From positions 4,973,691-5,037,690 of the forward strand of contig CM030935.1 of the NCBI GenBank assembly GCA_018136815.1: a DNA stretch of 64,000 bases. The letters run 5' to 3'. Shown here piece after piece: positions 10,400-21,215 of this stretch. Each line of letters starts with the position of its first letter. Within the stretch, counting starts at the first letter, position 1. Source of the DNA: Isochrysis galbana (lineage: Eukaryota > Haptophyta > Isochrysidales > Isochrysidaceae). Position numbers and translations under genes: made by a program. The notes below the pieces were generated by a model. It was not told the origin of the DNA and did no database searches. It worked only from the letters and a program-made list of their open reading frames with translations.

Positions 10400-11221
10400 C
10401 AGGGCGTATGGGTTCACGTTGACACGCCCTCGAGGGCCCATTACAGTAGCTTGGGCAAGGTGTTAACCCATCTGGCCTCTTACAAGTGTTGACGCAGGGC
10501 GCAACAAGTGTTGACACAGTGTTGACGCACTTCCACTCGTCACCGTTGCGGTTGCTGGTTGCTGAACCTGCTTGCTTTAGCGGGCAGCGCGGCAGCGCGC
10601 GCGAGGGAATGCGCGGTCAAATGACAAAATGCCTATCGGGACACGCGCGGCCCCGCGCAGGTGGAACGCGCAGGCGACGCGCAGCGCGCAACGTGAGCGT
10701 CGGCCGGTCGGTCGCGCGCAGCGACGAGTGCGAGTGCGGCGAGCAGCCGGTCCACGGCCGCGAAGGCGGCAGCGGGCACCGCCGGCGCACCTCCGACCGC
10801 CGCCGCTGCCTCCCCACGCAGTAGGCGGCCCACGCGTGCACAAGGAGTAGCACGGTCCCATCGCGCCGCCCGTGTAGCGGCAGCAGCGCAGCGCGCGCAG
10901 CAGCAGATGCAGCGGTGCAGCCGCGCAAGCTCCAAGTTGGCCATGGTGCCCGTGCCGAAGAGCAACTCCCCACTTGCCACTTGGCCGTGCAGCTCCTCGT
11001 GCGCGCGCACGCGCGGCACCTAGCATTCAGTGGGTGCGTGAGTGCGTGGGTGCGTGGGTGCACAGTAGTACACTAGTACACAGCACCGGCAGTGTGGTGT
11101 TAACCCGGTGCTGGTACCAACACTTGCAGATTGAGGTGTTAACGCATGTGCCACACCTAGCCAATGGAGGTGTTAACGCAAAGTGGGTCAACACCGGGTA
11201 AACGTGAACCCATACGCCCTG
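10400..11221. mobile_element. Non-autonomous hAT-like DNA transposon with 8-bp target duplication
   Basis: The left end reads CAGGGCGTATGGGTTCACGT and the right end is its reverse complement; the arms continue for 24 bases with one mismatch. The element is 822 bp and is flanked directly by GGTTGAAC at 10392-10399 and 11222-11229, an 8-base target duplication. Ends of the form CAG-G plus 8-base duplications are the hallmark of the hAT superfamily. Both subterminal regions carry repeated GTGTTAACGC or GTGTTGACGC motifs, in the way hAT transposases use clustered subterminal sites. The interior (10580-11025) is very GC-rich and has an open minus-strand frame at 10633-11019 without transposase motifs, so it may be captured host sequence. 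It sits inside an older LINE fragment. No transposase is encoded. Confidence 0.88.
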
Positions 11222-11229
11222 GGTTGAAC

Positions 11230-11600
11230 TCCTTGTCGACGGTGTACAAAGGGGTGATCATTTTACGCAGGTGTTTGTTGCTCGGAGCGTGTAGACCTAA
11301 TCGTTCCCTCTGAGTCTTCAGGCGTTGGAAGAAACCTACTTTCGCTTTGACGAGCAAATGGTACCTCGAGAAGATGGCTTTTAGGATGGCTTTTACCGAT
11401 CTTGCCTCGGCGTTCCCGTAATGGACGTCATAGAAGTCCGTTAGGATATACCTCCATGCAAGGATGCCTAGGTATCCTGATGAAGGGTGTGGTCTGTCTA
11501 CTTGGTAGCAGAATAGACTTTGCGCTATCTGGTGTCGTGCGGGTGATTGAGTGTTCAAGAGTGCCTCTCTATGTATGAGAAGACCGGGTCGGGGTTGCAC
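11230..11600 (-). mobile_element. LINE C-terminal fragment, interrupted by the hAT-like element
   Basis: The minus-strand frame contains LAWRYILTDFYDVHYGNA, which matches the ...AWRYII.DFY... block near the C-terminus of the LINE copies at 25092-25991, 34499-36463 and 43818-44149. The frame reaches LYTVDKEFN at the transposon edge and resumes beyond it at about 10391 with a few more residues and a stop. It is truncated on its 5' side and diverged from the other copies, so it is probably an older subfamily. Confidence 0.75.
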
Positions 11601-12321
11601 TGCAATGCGCTAAGTGTGTAGACGACTCGGGCCAGAGGTCGCGTTGTGCGACGTGCGCCGGCGTTCCCCGGGCACGGTTACCCCCGGGCAGGCAGTATAA
11701 CAGAGGCCCTGCGCAGGCGCGCCACACTGTTACTCCTCAAGCTCGTCCTCGACCTCAGAGGACTCGTCAAAGTCGTGCTCCTCTGACCGGTCGACGACCA
11801 GCGAATCGGACTCGAGCGATTCGCGATTCTTCAACGTCGCTAGTCGCCTTCTTGCCGCGCTGCACGAAGATCACATGCAGCGCCGGCCCCGGGTAGCCGC
11901 TGTAGCAGCGCCATATCACATCCATCCACCTCCCTGGGCCTCCACCCCCTACGGATCTCCGAACCCTCAGCATGCCCCATACACGGAGCGAAGGCGCCTG
12001 TAGAGGCGGGTAGGCGGGCAGCCAGCGCGACCGCCACCCGCCGTCTCACGCCAGCGTAAAAAAAAATTTAGAACCACCTTTATCCCCATCATTTGATCCA
12101 CAAGATGACTCACGGAAGCCGTCGCTCAGACGTGGGGCTATGCCGCAGTTTGAAATTTATAGAGAGCAGGGCGCGTGGGGACTTTCAGGGTGTAACATGC
12201 GTATGCGCTCTCACCTTTGAGCGAACGCGGTGGAGTATTGGATTGCAGAGAAGGGCTAGCGTACGTAGTTGCAGAATAGGTGCATGTTGGAGAATGCCAG
12301 ACGCGGTTCGCATCGCGCTGC

Positions 12322-12522
12322 GACGTCGCAATCGGCAAAGAGTGCGATGGCAACGATGCGGGGAGAGGATTCGACTGCTTGTGGATGGCGCTTGAGAGCG
12401 CGCCACGACGAGAGGCATGCAACCGTGTGACGTCGCAATCGGCAAAGAGTGCGATGGCAACGATGCGGGGAGAGGATTCGACTGCTTGTGGATGGTGCTT
12501 GAGAGCGCGCCACGACGAGAGG
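12322..12522. repeat. Direct duplication of about 94 bp
   Basis: Positions 12322-12415 and 12429-12522 are nearly identical (one visible difference, GGCGCTTG against GGTGCTTG), separated by 13 bases, so the period is 107. Each copy starts GACGTCGCAATCGGCAAAGA. The second copy ends four bases before the stop codon of the minus-strand gene at 12526, so the duplication lies in that gene's presumed 3' UTR. Confidence 0.9.
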
Positions 12523-12525
12523 CGG

Positions 12526-13380
12526 TTAGAACTCGTCCTCTTCTGGGTCCGCACGCAGTGACTGCCTCCATAGCGCCTCACGGAAAACGTGGGGGTCATG
12601 AACAGTTGCATCACCAAGTGGTGGCGGTGAGACAACGAGAGGGATCGCATGGCGCGTTCCCGCATACAAAGGTACACGCTGGGTGGGCGATTGCGAGCGC
12701 GCCAGCTTTGGACTCGCAGCCATCAGATGCTGGTCAAACGAAGATGTCGTGACAGCCCACGGGACGCCCGCGCGCGCGGCAATGTGGGGCACCGTCGCCC
12801 GAACAGGAGTGATAACGGACACAGCTGTGCGTGCTGGGCTCAGGTGCCGCGTGCGTGTCCCTGTAAAGGGCGAGATGGCAAAGGAAGGGCTTCGGATTGT
12901 GGCCTCCCGTGGTGAGGACATCTGATATGTGCTCGAAACAGGAGGGTTGATCCCCTTCGCGCGTTGGTGTGCGGGGAGCTGAGGGCCGCTCCTGAGGGCA
13001 GGGCTAGGAGTCCGCGCCCGCTGCGGAGATGACGATCGGAAGCCGTAGAAATAGCCCTGCACACCGTCGCCCGCCTCAGCCTCCGCCTTGCGCCGCTCGA
13101 GCCAGCTGGGCGGCCTGCCATAGCCTGGCCGCCTCACCCAATTCTTCCCATCGGACTGAGGCACGTAGGTCGAGTACGGTCCTCTCGGTTCGCCCTTGTC
13201 CGGCCCTCCTTCGCACGATGGCAGCGAGGCGAAGAGACTCCGGTCAGAGGAGAGGGTCGAGCTCGTGGTGAAGCCGTAGAATCGCGGCGCTGTGGGCGTG
13301 TGACCCATGCGTGTGAGGACGGGCACACGGCCACCCAGTTCTGTCAGTGTGTGCGAGCGAGGCATTCGCTCGCGTCCCAT
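12526..13380 (-). CDS. Unrecognised 284-residue Ser/Pro/Arg-rich protein
   Basis: A single open frame from an ATG at 13380 to a TAA at 12526. The N-terminal third has RFYGFTTSSTLSS and CEGGPDKGEPRGPYSTYVP; the middle has WVRRPGYGRPPSWLERRKAE and GYFYGFRSSSPQRART; the rest is rich in SP, TP and RSP motifs; and the end is acidic (DPEEDEF). There are no membrane segments and no known domain that I recognise. Scattered short aromatic motifs in an otherwise disordered basic chain are typical of microtubule-associated or flagellar inner proteins, but that is only a guess. Codon use is GC-rich like the other host genes and the opposite strand offers nothing better, which supports it as real. Confidence 0.6.
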   Translation of the reverse strand: MGRERMPRSHTLTELGGRVPVLTRMGHTPTAPRFYGFTTSSTLSSDRSLFASLPSCEGGPDKGEPRGPYSTYVPQSDGKNWVRRPGYGRPPSWLERRKAEAEAGDGVQGYFYGFRSSSPQRARTPSPALRSGPQLPAHQRAKGINPPVSSTYQMSSPREATIRSPSFAISPFTGTRTRHLSPARTAVSVITPVRATVPHIAARAGVPWAVTTSSFDQHLMAASPKLARSQSPTQRVPLYAGTRHAIPLVVSPPPLGDATVHDPHVFREALWRQSLRADPEEDEF

Positions 13381-13864
13381 CGAGAAAGATCCGGTAGCCC
13401 CTGCTTCTTCGCCCTTCTCTTCTCTTCTCGCCCCAGCCCCCCCCTGCCCCCCACTCCTCCCCGCTTCCCCCCCTCCCTTCCCCGACGCGGCGACGACAGA
13501 CAGCGCGGGAGAAGAGAAGGGAGGAAGAGAGAGCGAGGCGACGAAACGAACTTTTGGGGAGAACGGTCATGAATAAACTAATATACTAGAGTATAACTCA
13601 CTCTAGAAGAAAAAGGAGGAAGCTCCCGCCCCCCGTTCTCCCCGTTGCACTTTTTGATGCTGTGCTGATGCAAAAGAAAAATGCAGTGAGACAGAGAAAG
13701 AGGAAAGATCCCCCTCCCCGCGCGCATTATTGTATGACTCATGATCCATGACCATGAGTCCCGGGTCCCGGGATAATAACCTAGAGCTAGAGACTAGAGA
13801 CCTAACCTAGAACCTAGACCTAGGTATAGGTATAGGGTATAGGGTATAGGTAGGTCAGTCCTAA

Positions 13865-13975
13865 GTGTGTCGCATTCGCGAATCGACACTCGTTAGGCTT
13901 CTCTTCGTCGTTCGGTATTTATCGTTATAATTCTCTGCTTTCTCTCGTTCTCGGTCAAAAGCTTCGCTTGGATGC
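13865..13975 (+). repeat. Dispersed repeat with internal palindrome
   Basis: It holds GTGTCGCATTCGCGAATCGA followed by ...CACTCGTTAGGCTTCTCTTCG and ends ...GGTCAAAAGCTTCGCTTGGAT. The reverse complement of the whole block lies at about 60640-60752. TCGCATTCGCGA is itself near-palindromic. Confidence 0.8.
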
Positions 13976-14984
13976 ATGGGATCGGGGGTTGTGGAGCGCT
14001 CTCTCTCTCTCTCGAAAAAGAAGGGAAGTTTCCCCACCTCTCTTCCTCCCAGTCGCCTCGCAGATAGGTTTAATTTGCTATCTCCCCTGCGGTTCTTTAT
14101 CTGCTTCTGGGGGCAATCAGGTTTAATTTGCGATCTCTTCGTACCTCCCCCTTAAGCATATCGCACTTCTCTCGTCTTATTTGGTAAGTCTCTTGGAATC
14201 CTGTGCGGCAAGATTGCCCCTCGATTCCGTTATGGTGCGATTCCCGTTCCAGACAAGATCGCCGACAGATCGCCCTTTGATCGTCGTCCGTCGTTGTCTG
14301 ATCGGAGTGTTTGGGTTTGATTTCAGTCGAGTTATGTGAGAAAGTCGTGGGGCGAGAGTCGGGGTGTTTTCCTGGGTGTCTCTGTCCGTCGTCCTGTCGC
14401 CAGTCGTCATCCGTCGTCGTTCTCGCTCTCGTCGCTCTCGCTCTCGTAACACTCAGACCCTACAATCCCTCCTCGCCTCGCCAGCCCCTGCCACCACAGC
14501 CCTCCTCTCACTCGCCCTCGCCTCTCGCTACTCGCTCGATGTCGCTCTCGCCGCCGTCCTCGCCCTCGCTCAAGCCCGCCTGCCCGCCTTCCTCTGCTGA
14601 CGGGCTTCAGCCCGTCAGCACCTCCGAAGTCGTCTCCCTCGCCGCGCCTGCCGCCGGCTTTGCCCCTTCCTCATTGCCCTCACGCCCTATGGGCCATCCC
14701 AATTCGTCAAAGTGCTAAGTGCAATTGCTACACGCTACACGTACTCGTACACGTGAAACGGAAAATCAGCGTATGCATATATCCATATTGCATATCTTAT
14801 ATCTTTTTAGGGGAGTCGGCGTCGGTCGTTTTGGTTTTGATTTTGGTTCGGTTTTGTATGGTGTATGTTGTTGTGTTCCTACATGTAACATGTACATGTG
14901 AAAGACAGTGGTTGGGGACTAGAAAGACACTAAAGACAAAGATAGCTGATAGCTGTTGTCGACCTCTCCAAATGTACATGTATT

Positions 14985-15124
14985 TGGCTATATTCATATT
15001 TGAAGCGCGTCCCGGGTTGCGGGTTGTAGGCCTCGAATGTATTTGCCATGGATTTGGCCGGAGGTCAAATGGCCAAATAGCATTTGTAGGTTCTAGGGCC
15101 TAGCACACCGTATTTCCCATCTAG
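14985..15124 (-). mobile_element. MITE fragment, CTAGATGGGAAATACG family
   Basis: It ends in CCGTATTTCCCATCTAGG, the terminal repeat of the complete element at 30371-30560. Inside it carries GAAGCGCGTCCCGGGTTG and TTGTAGGCCTCGAATGTATT, the inverse of the internal segment of that element. The other terminus is missing. Confidence 0.75.
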
Positions 15125-15396
15125 GATCCTAATTTCTAAGTCTAAGTGCCACCCCACCCAAGCGCCAAAGCGCCGTGAGTCGTGAGTCGTGAGAGTTCAC
15201 GGTCCCCTCCACCCACCCAAAAATAGCCAGTGTCGCCGTCCGCGTGGCCCCGCCTTCCCCAAAATAGCTCGCGCCACCCCCCCTCCCCCCCTTCCCCCCC
15301 CCCGCGTCTCGAATTTGACCGCCAGCCCCCCCCATTTCTCCTCTCTGTCCCCTCTCCCTCTCCCCTCTCCGCCCGCTGCCCGCGTCGCCAGCCACC

Positions 15397-16232
15397 ATGG
15401 TGCGCGCGCCAGGCTTCTGCCCTCCCCTCCCCTTCCCGCTCCCGCCCCTTCCCCGCTCTCCGCGCACAGCCGTCTCCCTCCCTCTGGCAGCCCGCTCGTC
15501 CTAGAGCCCCACATCCCACACCCATCCTGTCAACGTAGCTCCCTCTTCCCCCCTCTTTCCCCTTTCCACCAACGCAGGTCAAGAAGATTGGCGAGCCCTG
15601 CACGCTCTACTGCAAGGGCCGCATCCTCGGCTACAAGCGGTGCGCAGCGCCGCACATTCCCCGTCGGGGCTGACGAGGCGCGGTGCCCCAGCAGCAGAAC
15701 AGGGCGATTGCGTAGCGTGCTCCGCTGGCTCGGGGGACAAGAGCTCGCAGGAGCACAAGCGGGCTGGATTGCAGTCTTTGCCTGTGCAGAGGGGCACAGG
15801 CTGACGAGGATGCTGTGGGTCGTCCCTGCACAGGAGCAAGGTGAACCAGTATGAGAACCAGTCGCTCATCAAGATTGAGCACGTAAACTCGAAGGAGGCC
15901 ACCGAGTTCTACATGGGCAAGCGGTGAGCTGAGCTGTGTGTTTGGTGATAGCTGCGTGTCCTGGCAGTGATGACACTGGGCTGGGGGCTGCTCTGGTTTA
16001 TGCGATCCGACATGCCGCTGATCCTCTTCCCGCGCGCCCGATGGGTTGCAGGGTTGCGTATATCTACAAGGCGAAGCGGGAGATCAATGGCAGCAAATTC
16101 CGTGTCATCTGGGGCAAGGTGTGCAGGTCTCATGGTAACAACGGCGTCGTTCGTGCGAAGTTCCGCAAGAACCTCCCGCCGTCATCCATTGCTGGCCCAT
16201 GCCGCATCATGCTCTACCCGTCGCGCATTTAA
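15397..16232 (+). CDS. RPL35A: 60S ribosomal protein eL33 (L35A)
   Basis: Four exons, 15397-15399, 15578-15639, 15834-15923 and 16052-16232, encode 111 residues, the normal length for eL33. The first exon contributes only the ATG, in a perfect GCCACCATGG context, directly followed by a GT donor; start-codon-adjacent introns are common in ribosomal protein genes. Family landmarks in order are [61 protein letters not shown] and a C-terminal RIMLYPSRI. All joins use GT-AG and keep phase (CG|G arginine codons at two junctions). The protein is a structural part of the large ribosomal subunit. About 400 bases of likely 3' UTR follow. Confidence 0.96.
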
Positions 16233-16682
16233 GTCGCGTGTCGCGAGCGGTCGAATCAGCGCATGCCTGAGTTGCTCTGCCGGGAACGCGCCAGCGGTGA
16301 GCGGAGATGGCTTTGCAGGCTTTGCTACGCAAACCCACGCCTCAACCGCGTACGGTTGGCATGAGCGGAGCGTAGTGTGTATGGCAGCTGGACAAGGTTG
16401 GATTCCAACCGCTGGTTGAGCTCATAGCTAAACGTTGGCGCCATTCGCTCTGCGCTGCTGCGGCGCGACGCACGTCCGGAGTGGGTGCTTATCTGCCGCG
16501 CCGTGCCCTTCTCTTCCGCTCATGTTGCTAGTTGCCAGTGTTCGCTGCGTTTGTTGCCTGTTGCGTAACCTTGTGCGTGCCCTGTTTTGTTGCGCTTGCA
16601 ATGCTAGTGGTAGTAATAGATCCATAAAATGAATGCGCGTACGAAATAGCGCTTCCGGATTTCGTACATGCGCGCAGTGTTT

Positions 16683-17000
16683 AGGGCGGTCAAACAGGGC
16701 TTTTTAAGCGTACTAATACCTAAGATGAATATGGGGGGGTGACATTTTTTGCCCACTCTCCAAAGCCCACAACAAAAAACTCCCAGGGGGGCCACTTGCC
16801 GGCACGAAAATCTTCGCCAGAAAATGGTGCGATTTTCCTCCCCCCTCGCCCCTCCCTTGCACACGCGCTCTGGGGCTCTACCGGTATAAAGATAAAGAAC
16901 CGCGGCGCGCCCGCCGCCGCCGCGGGAGTGAGGAGTGAGGAGTGATAGATAGAGAGAGACGTATTTTGATACGTAGTATTCATCACACCGGATTCATTTT
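16683..17000 (+). repeat. Dispersed repeat beginning AGGGCGGTCAAACAGGGC
   Basis: Starts AGGGCGGTCAAACAGGGCTT and continues through ACGAAAATCTTCGCCAGAAA and GGTGCGATT to a CGCGCCCGCCGCC block. The same order of blocks is present at 47788-48010. The opening motif alone also occurs at 9441, 32176 (partial) and, inverted, at 37543-37566. It may be the terminus of an uncharacterised transposon. Confidence 0.75.
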
Positions 17001-18138
17001 TAATCACGCGTACCCGCCCTGACCTTGCCACCGACTACCAGCTTCTCAACGCTGGGGCCATCGACACTTGGCTCAAGAGCGCTAGCGTCGAGGACGCCCT
17101 CGCCGTGCTCCTGTGCTCGACCCCCTCCGCCATCCGGCGTGCTGGTCGACGGCAGGCGCTCGGTCCAGTGGGTGGCGCCTGAGTATGCGTATGGTGTATG
17201 GCCCACGCGATCGCGCTCCACGCCGCTGCGGAAGAACGGCGGCTCAGCAATCTCGCCAGAGCGCGCACATACGCGCGTCTGGCGAGGCCACACCACCGGG
17301 AGCTGATGTCATATTCGCCCGGTGGGTGGAGGCCTTGACGGGCGGCGCAGGTAACTGGAGGAGCGTGGCGCGGCGAGAGACCGGGAGAGGGAGAAGGAGA
17401 GGGGCGGCTCGTGCGCCCCTCCTTACCCTTACCCCTCCAGGATGCTTGAACTAGCTACGTAGAAACTTAGTTGTGCGCAGGATGGAAAGAGCCAAAAACA
17501 AAGACTCCCCCCCCCCTTGCGGCCTATGAGCACGGGAACCGCAGCAAGCCGCGAGACTTTAAGTAATAGACATGACATGATGTGACGGCAAAGGCGTATG
17601 AAGGCCCACTCTACAGAATAAGATTAAATTGGTTTGCCACCGTCATCAGAGCTTCTCGCACCGCGTACCACAAGTACCCAAAGCCGACGAGAGACAGAAT
17701 AACGAGGCGGGGAGAGGGGGCGTTTTCTTACCCATGTCACATGTACCACCTGCCATGCCATCATGCACGCCGCGCTAGCAAACTGCTCGCTGAGCAAATG
17801 CTTGGCGCACTCAAACCATGCAACCACCCCATGTCGGAGCCGAGAAGCATTACAAGCATTTGGCAAGCGCAGCCGCCACTTGCAGCCCGCTGCTCTATCT
17901 GCCAACTCGAACCGCAATGGGGTACGCGGCCGGGGAAGAACCAGCATGATCGCTTGGAATGTGTTATTCAATGGGGATGTCGCATTGTGCATCACTCGCG
18001 TTGGCCTGCAAGCGCCAATTGTGTGCGCAAGCCACGCGTGCGAGGACGCGTAAGCCGCCGTTCAGACCACATTCATAGCCCCTGAATCGCGGCGCGAATC
18101 GCCGTCCTCGACAGCAAGGCGGCTCGACTTGCACCGAC
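17000..18138. other. No assigned gene
   Basis: A plus-strand stretch at 17024-17176 reads like protein (TDYQLLNAGAIDTWLKSA, then SVEDALAVLLCSTPSAIR) before a stop. I cannot place it in a family and it lacks a clear start. It may be a pseudogene or transposon fragment. The rest of the interval has only short overlapping frames. Confidence 0.45.
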
Positions 18139-18678
18139 TCAGTTGAGCGCGTATCCGCCCATGAGTAGCAGGAAGAAGAAAGCGAGGCCACCAAAGATGG
18201 CGTTAGACTTTTGCGACTCAGTCCATGTGTTGGTGCCTATATGGCGAAGGTGGCGAGGGTACTCGGTCGGCGCGAGCTTACTTTCATCGGGCGGGCAGAC
18301 GGGCGGGCGGGACGCGTACCAATGCCGTATGACTGGTTCTCCTCAAATCCTGCAATCTCGACGGTCACCGGCGTAAAGAAGGCCTTGGGAGACTTGCACT
18401 TGGGGCAGGCCCACGAGTCGCCGAGGAGCTCAAAGGGCGTGTTGGGCGGGGCTGTCATACCGGCGCCTGTGGCATTGACGGACAGGCGGCGCTTGAGCGT
18501 GATGGGCGGCGATTGGTCACACGAAACACATGCAACGCTCACCCTTGGCCATTTGGTATTTGTAGCCGCAGGTGCCACACGTCGCGTCGCCAGTCTCCTT
18601 TTGCATGAAGACCTCAGCTGCGCGCAACCTAGCGATCTCCTTTTCGCGCTCGGTCATCTCCGACTCGTCCTTCGCCAT
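18139..18678 (-). CDS. RBD1: Membrane-anchored rubredoxin, thylakoid type
   Basis: Three exons, 18543-18678, 18320-18451 and 18139-18236, give at least 121 residues with clean GT-AG joins. The iron site is two CxxC knuckles: CGTCGYKYQ in the first exon and WACPKCKSP in the second. The conserved post-domain block GFEENQSYGIG continues as TNTWTESQKS after the second splice, and the protein ends in one membrane helix (IFGGLAFFFLLLMGGYALN). This layout matches the cyanobacterial RubA / plant RBD1 family, thylakoid proteins needed for photosystem II assembly. The ATG at 18678 is preceded at once by a TTGCAG|G acceptor-like signal, so an upstream exon with the plastid targeting peptide is likely; I could not identify it. 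The gene is the best evidence in this window for a photosynthetic host. Confidence 0.88.
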
Positions 18679-20369
18679 CGCCTGCAACAGGCGGGCTCAA
18701 GGGCATTGAGCGAGCAGACGGACAATGCAGCATTGATTCCTTCTCGCTCAACGTGCCCTCCTATTGCGCCCTGGCGCGGCAACCCTCCCTCTCATCCCAA
18801 AATGTTTCACGCCATGACATTCGCGAAAAGGTGACGCAACGCTTGCCCCTGCCGACTGTCGACAGGTCAGAGCTGTCATGAGACGGGGTTTCCTATTCAC
18901 AAACGGCCCGTGGGCTAAGGGGGAGGGCCCTGCCCCGCAAGCAATTTCTCACTTGGGCGGCTGGCCAACAAGTCTCTCCCCAGCATACGGAACGCCAATG
19001 ACTGCTCTGGCACAACTATGTGGGACGAACTCATTCCAACCTCGTTCGAGTCCCCCAAGCTCTACACAGAGCTGCCCCAATTCTCAAACAAGCGCCCACC
19101 GACTTGCAGAGCCGCGGTAGCTCTCAAAACCGGAGGCCCTTGCTCCACGCATCCCCGCGGTTGTCGGCCTCTAGCTACGCCATTCCACCCTCCCACTCCG
19201 CTCTCCGCCCTCGTACTCTGCTCGCCGCATCAGCGCGGCTGAATCGGCTCAAGCGTCAACGGCTTCACGAAACCGACCTCCAACACTTGGTTATGGCCCC
19301 ATGCAACTACGTTCTCTTGTGTGTGTCGCCGGGCCGGTGACTCCCACCGAACCTGTTCCCCCAGCCCTGTGATCTCCCCGGAATCTCCTTCCTTCCCCAG
19401 ACGCGGAGCGCCTCGCCTTCTGATCTCACTACAGCAGACGCCTCTCCCTCGTCATTCTATCCGCACTCCGACTTGCAGAGAGTCCCGGCGTTTCCAACCC
19501 GCCGCCGAAGCTCCGCAGCCGTACCACGTGGCGCCTTGTGGGCCCGTGTCAAACTCAACATATCTGCCCTTCTTTCCACCTCTCACCAGAGCGGCGGCTT
19601 TTCGCTTGTCCCCCCTGTCACACGCATGCTTGTCGATGGAAAGTGCCGCCGCCGCCATACTACGGGAGGACCACCTCCTCCCGTGCACCTTACACCAACA
19701 TCCCTTGAGAGACCCACTGAACGCTCCCCCAAGAGACCACGTGAGCCCCAGTTGCCCTTCTTCTCCTCGCCCTCTCCCTCCATTTCTCCCCCCCCTCCTC
19801 CCTTCCCAGTCTCCCCTTCCCCAACCCCACCTTTCTGCCTCCCTACCTCCCTCCTCTTCTCCCTCTCTCTATCTCTCCCTCTCTCTCCTCCTCCCTCCCT
19901 CCCTCCCTCTTTCCCTCTCTCTCCCTCTCACCTGAGCAGCCGCTTCCCCTTTGTCTCCCTCTCCAAAATCGAAGCTCTGCTCGGCGAGGCGGAGCGGCGA
20001 GGCGCGGGAGAGGATCGCGGGGCGGGGCAGGAGCGCGCGCGGGGCCGCCACGCCCGACGCGCCGCACGCGAGCGAGGCGAGCAGCATGGAGAGCAGGGAG
20101 AGAGAGCGGCACGACATGCTGGAGGGAAGGGCCCTGTGCGCCTCGTAGGGAGAGGAGAAAATGGATCGAATTATATAATAAAACGGGCGTGGTGGAGGGC
20201 GAGCGAGCGGGAGCGCGTCGAGGGGGAAGGGGGGGGGGGAGGCGCCGCGCCGCCCGGGAGAGGGGGGAGAATAACAAAAGGAAGCGGTTCGGAGAGGGAA
20301 AGGAGTGCGCCGAGAGCTCTGTGCCCGCAGACGGAAAGCGAGAGAGAGACAAGATAATTGGGAAGGGAG

Positions 20370-20603
20370 ATACACAGGAGAGAGGGAGGGAGGGAGAGAG
20401 GGAGGGAAAGAGAGAGAGGATGAGAGGGAGAGAGAGAGGGAGAGAGAGGAGGGAGAGAGAGGGAGAGAGGGAGAGAGGGAGAGATGATCGAGAGTGGACG
20501 AAAAGAACACTGAGAAAAACAAAAGAAAGGACGGCTAGAAGGTTTGTGTGGTGCTTCTGGCGCGGGCGGGGGGAGACACGGGGGGTGGGGTGGGGAGGGG
20601 GGG

Positions 20604-20651
<48 letters not shown>

Positions 20652-20740
20652 GAGAGAGAGGGAGAGAGAGAGGGAGAGAGAGAGAGAGAGAGGGAGAGAG
20701 AGAGGGAGAGAGGGAGAGGAAGAGTCCGCGAAGGTGCCGA
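20370..20740 (+). repeat. GA-rich simple repeat
   Basis: Almost pure purine on the plus strand, mostly GAGA with GGGA interruptions, extending over about 370 bases with one mixed break near 20500-20580. Length variants are to be expected. Confidence 0.95.
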
Positions 20741-21099
20741 GGATGAAAAGAAATCTTGAAGACTTGGCAAGCAAGACTCCGGGCTAGACAACCAAGAAGA
20801 AAAAGAAAAAGAAGAATAGAAATCGAGGGCGAGGGCGGATCAAAACAAAATCTAAAGAGTCGGGGCTAAACACCTAAACTTTATGGGCGCGGTATCGATG
20901 ACCTCTCTACTCTCTACTCTCTACCGACATTGCCCTCACGCCCTGTTTAGTGTTTTACCACAGTTGTTGTGTAGGATGAAGTTTTCTAGTCCGAGGGGTG
21001 ACGCCATCGGCAGCGAGGCGACGCCGCCATTGGCTCGTCGCGCGAGCTAGCCTAGAGCTAACCCTTACCCGCTCCGACGGATGACGATGGTAGGGTATG

Positions 21100-21215
21100 A
21101 GCCCTAGATGGGAAATACAGGCACGGGGGTTCCAAATACAGTAAATACAGTCTGTATTTCGCCTTCGTCCAAATACAGTCAATAAATACAGTACCAAATA
21201 CAGTACCGGGGGGGG
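21100..21215 (+). mobile_element. MITE fragment, CTAGATGGGAAATAC family
   Basis: Begins CCTAGATGGGAAATACAGG, as the complete element at 30371 does, and is filled with CAAATACAGT repeats and a GTCTGTATTTCGC inverted partner. The right terminus is degraded into a G run followed by TCCCAT. Confidence 0.7.

Larger units (their letters stand above)
13400..15390. other. No convincing gene; repeats and simple-sequence stretches
   Basis: Contains a TAGGTATAGGGTATAGG run at 13800-13860, a dispersed repeat at 13865-13975 that is present inverted at 60640-60752, and a MITE fragment ending at 15124. No family-level protein motif was found on either strand. Confidence 0.6.

Noticed and set aside
17582-18085. 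Protein gene with 123-167 residue frames
   Set aside because: Frames on both strands overlap, lack a clear start context or motif, and sit in the flank of the rubredoxin gene.
19473-20791. Long open frames on both strands over CT/GA tracts
   Set aside because: All are SL-, RE- or PS-repeat artefacts with no family motif and mirror each other across strands.
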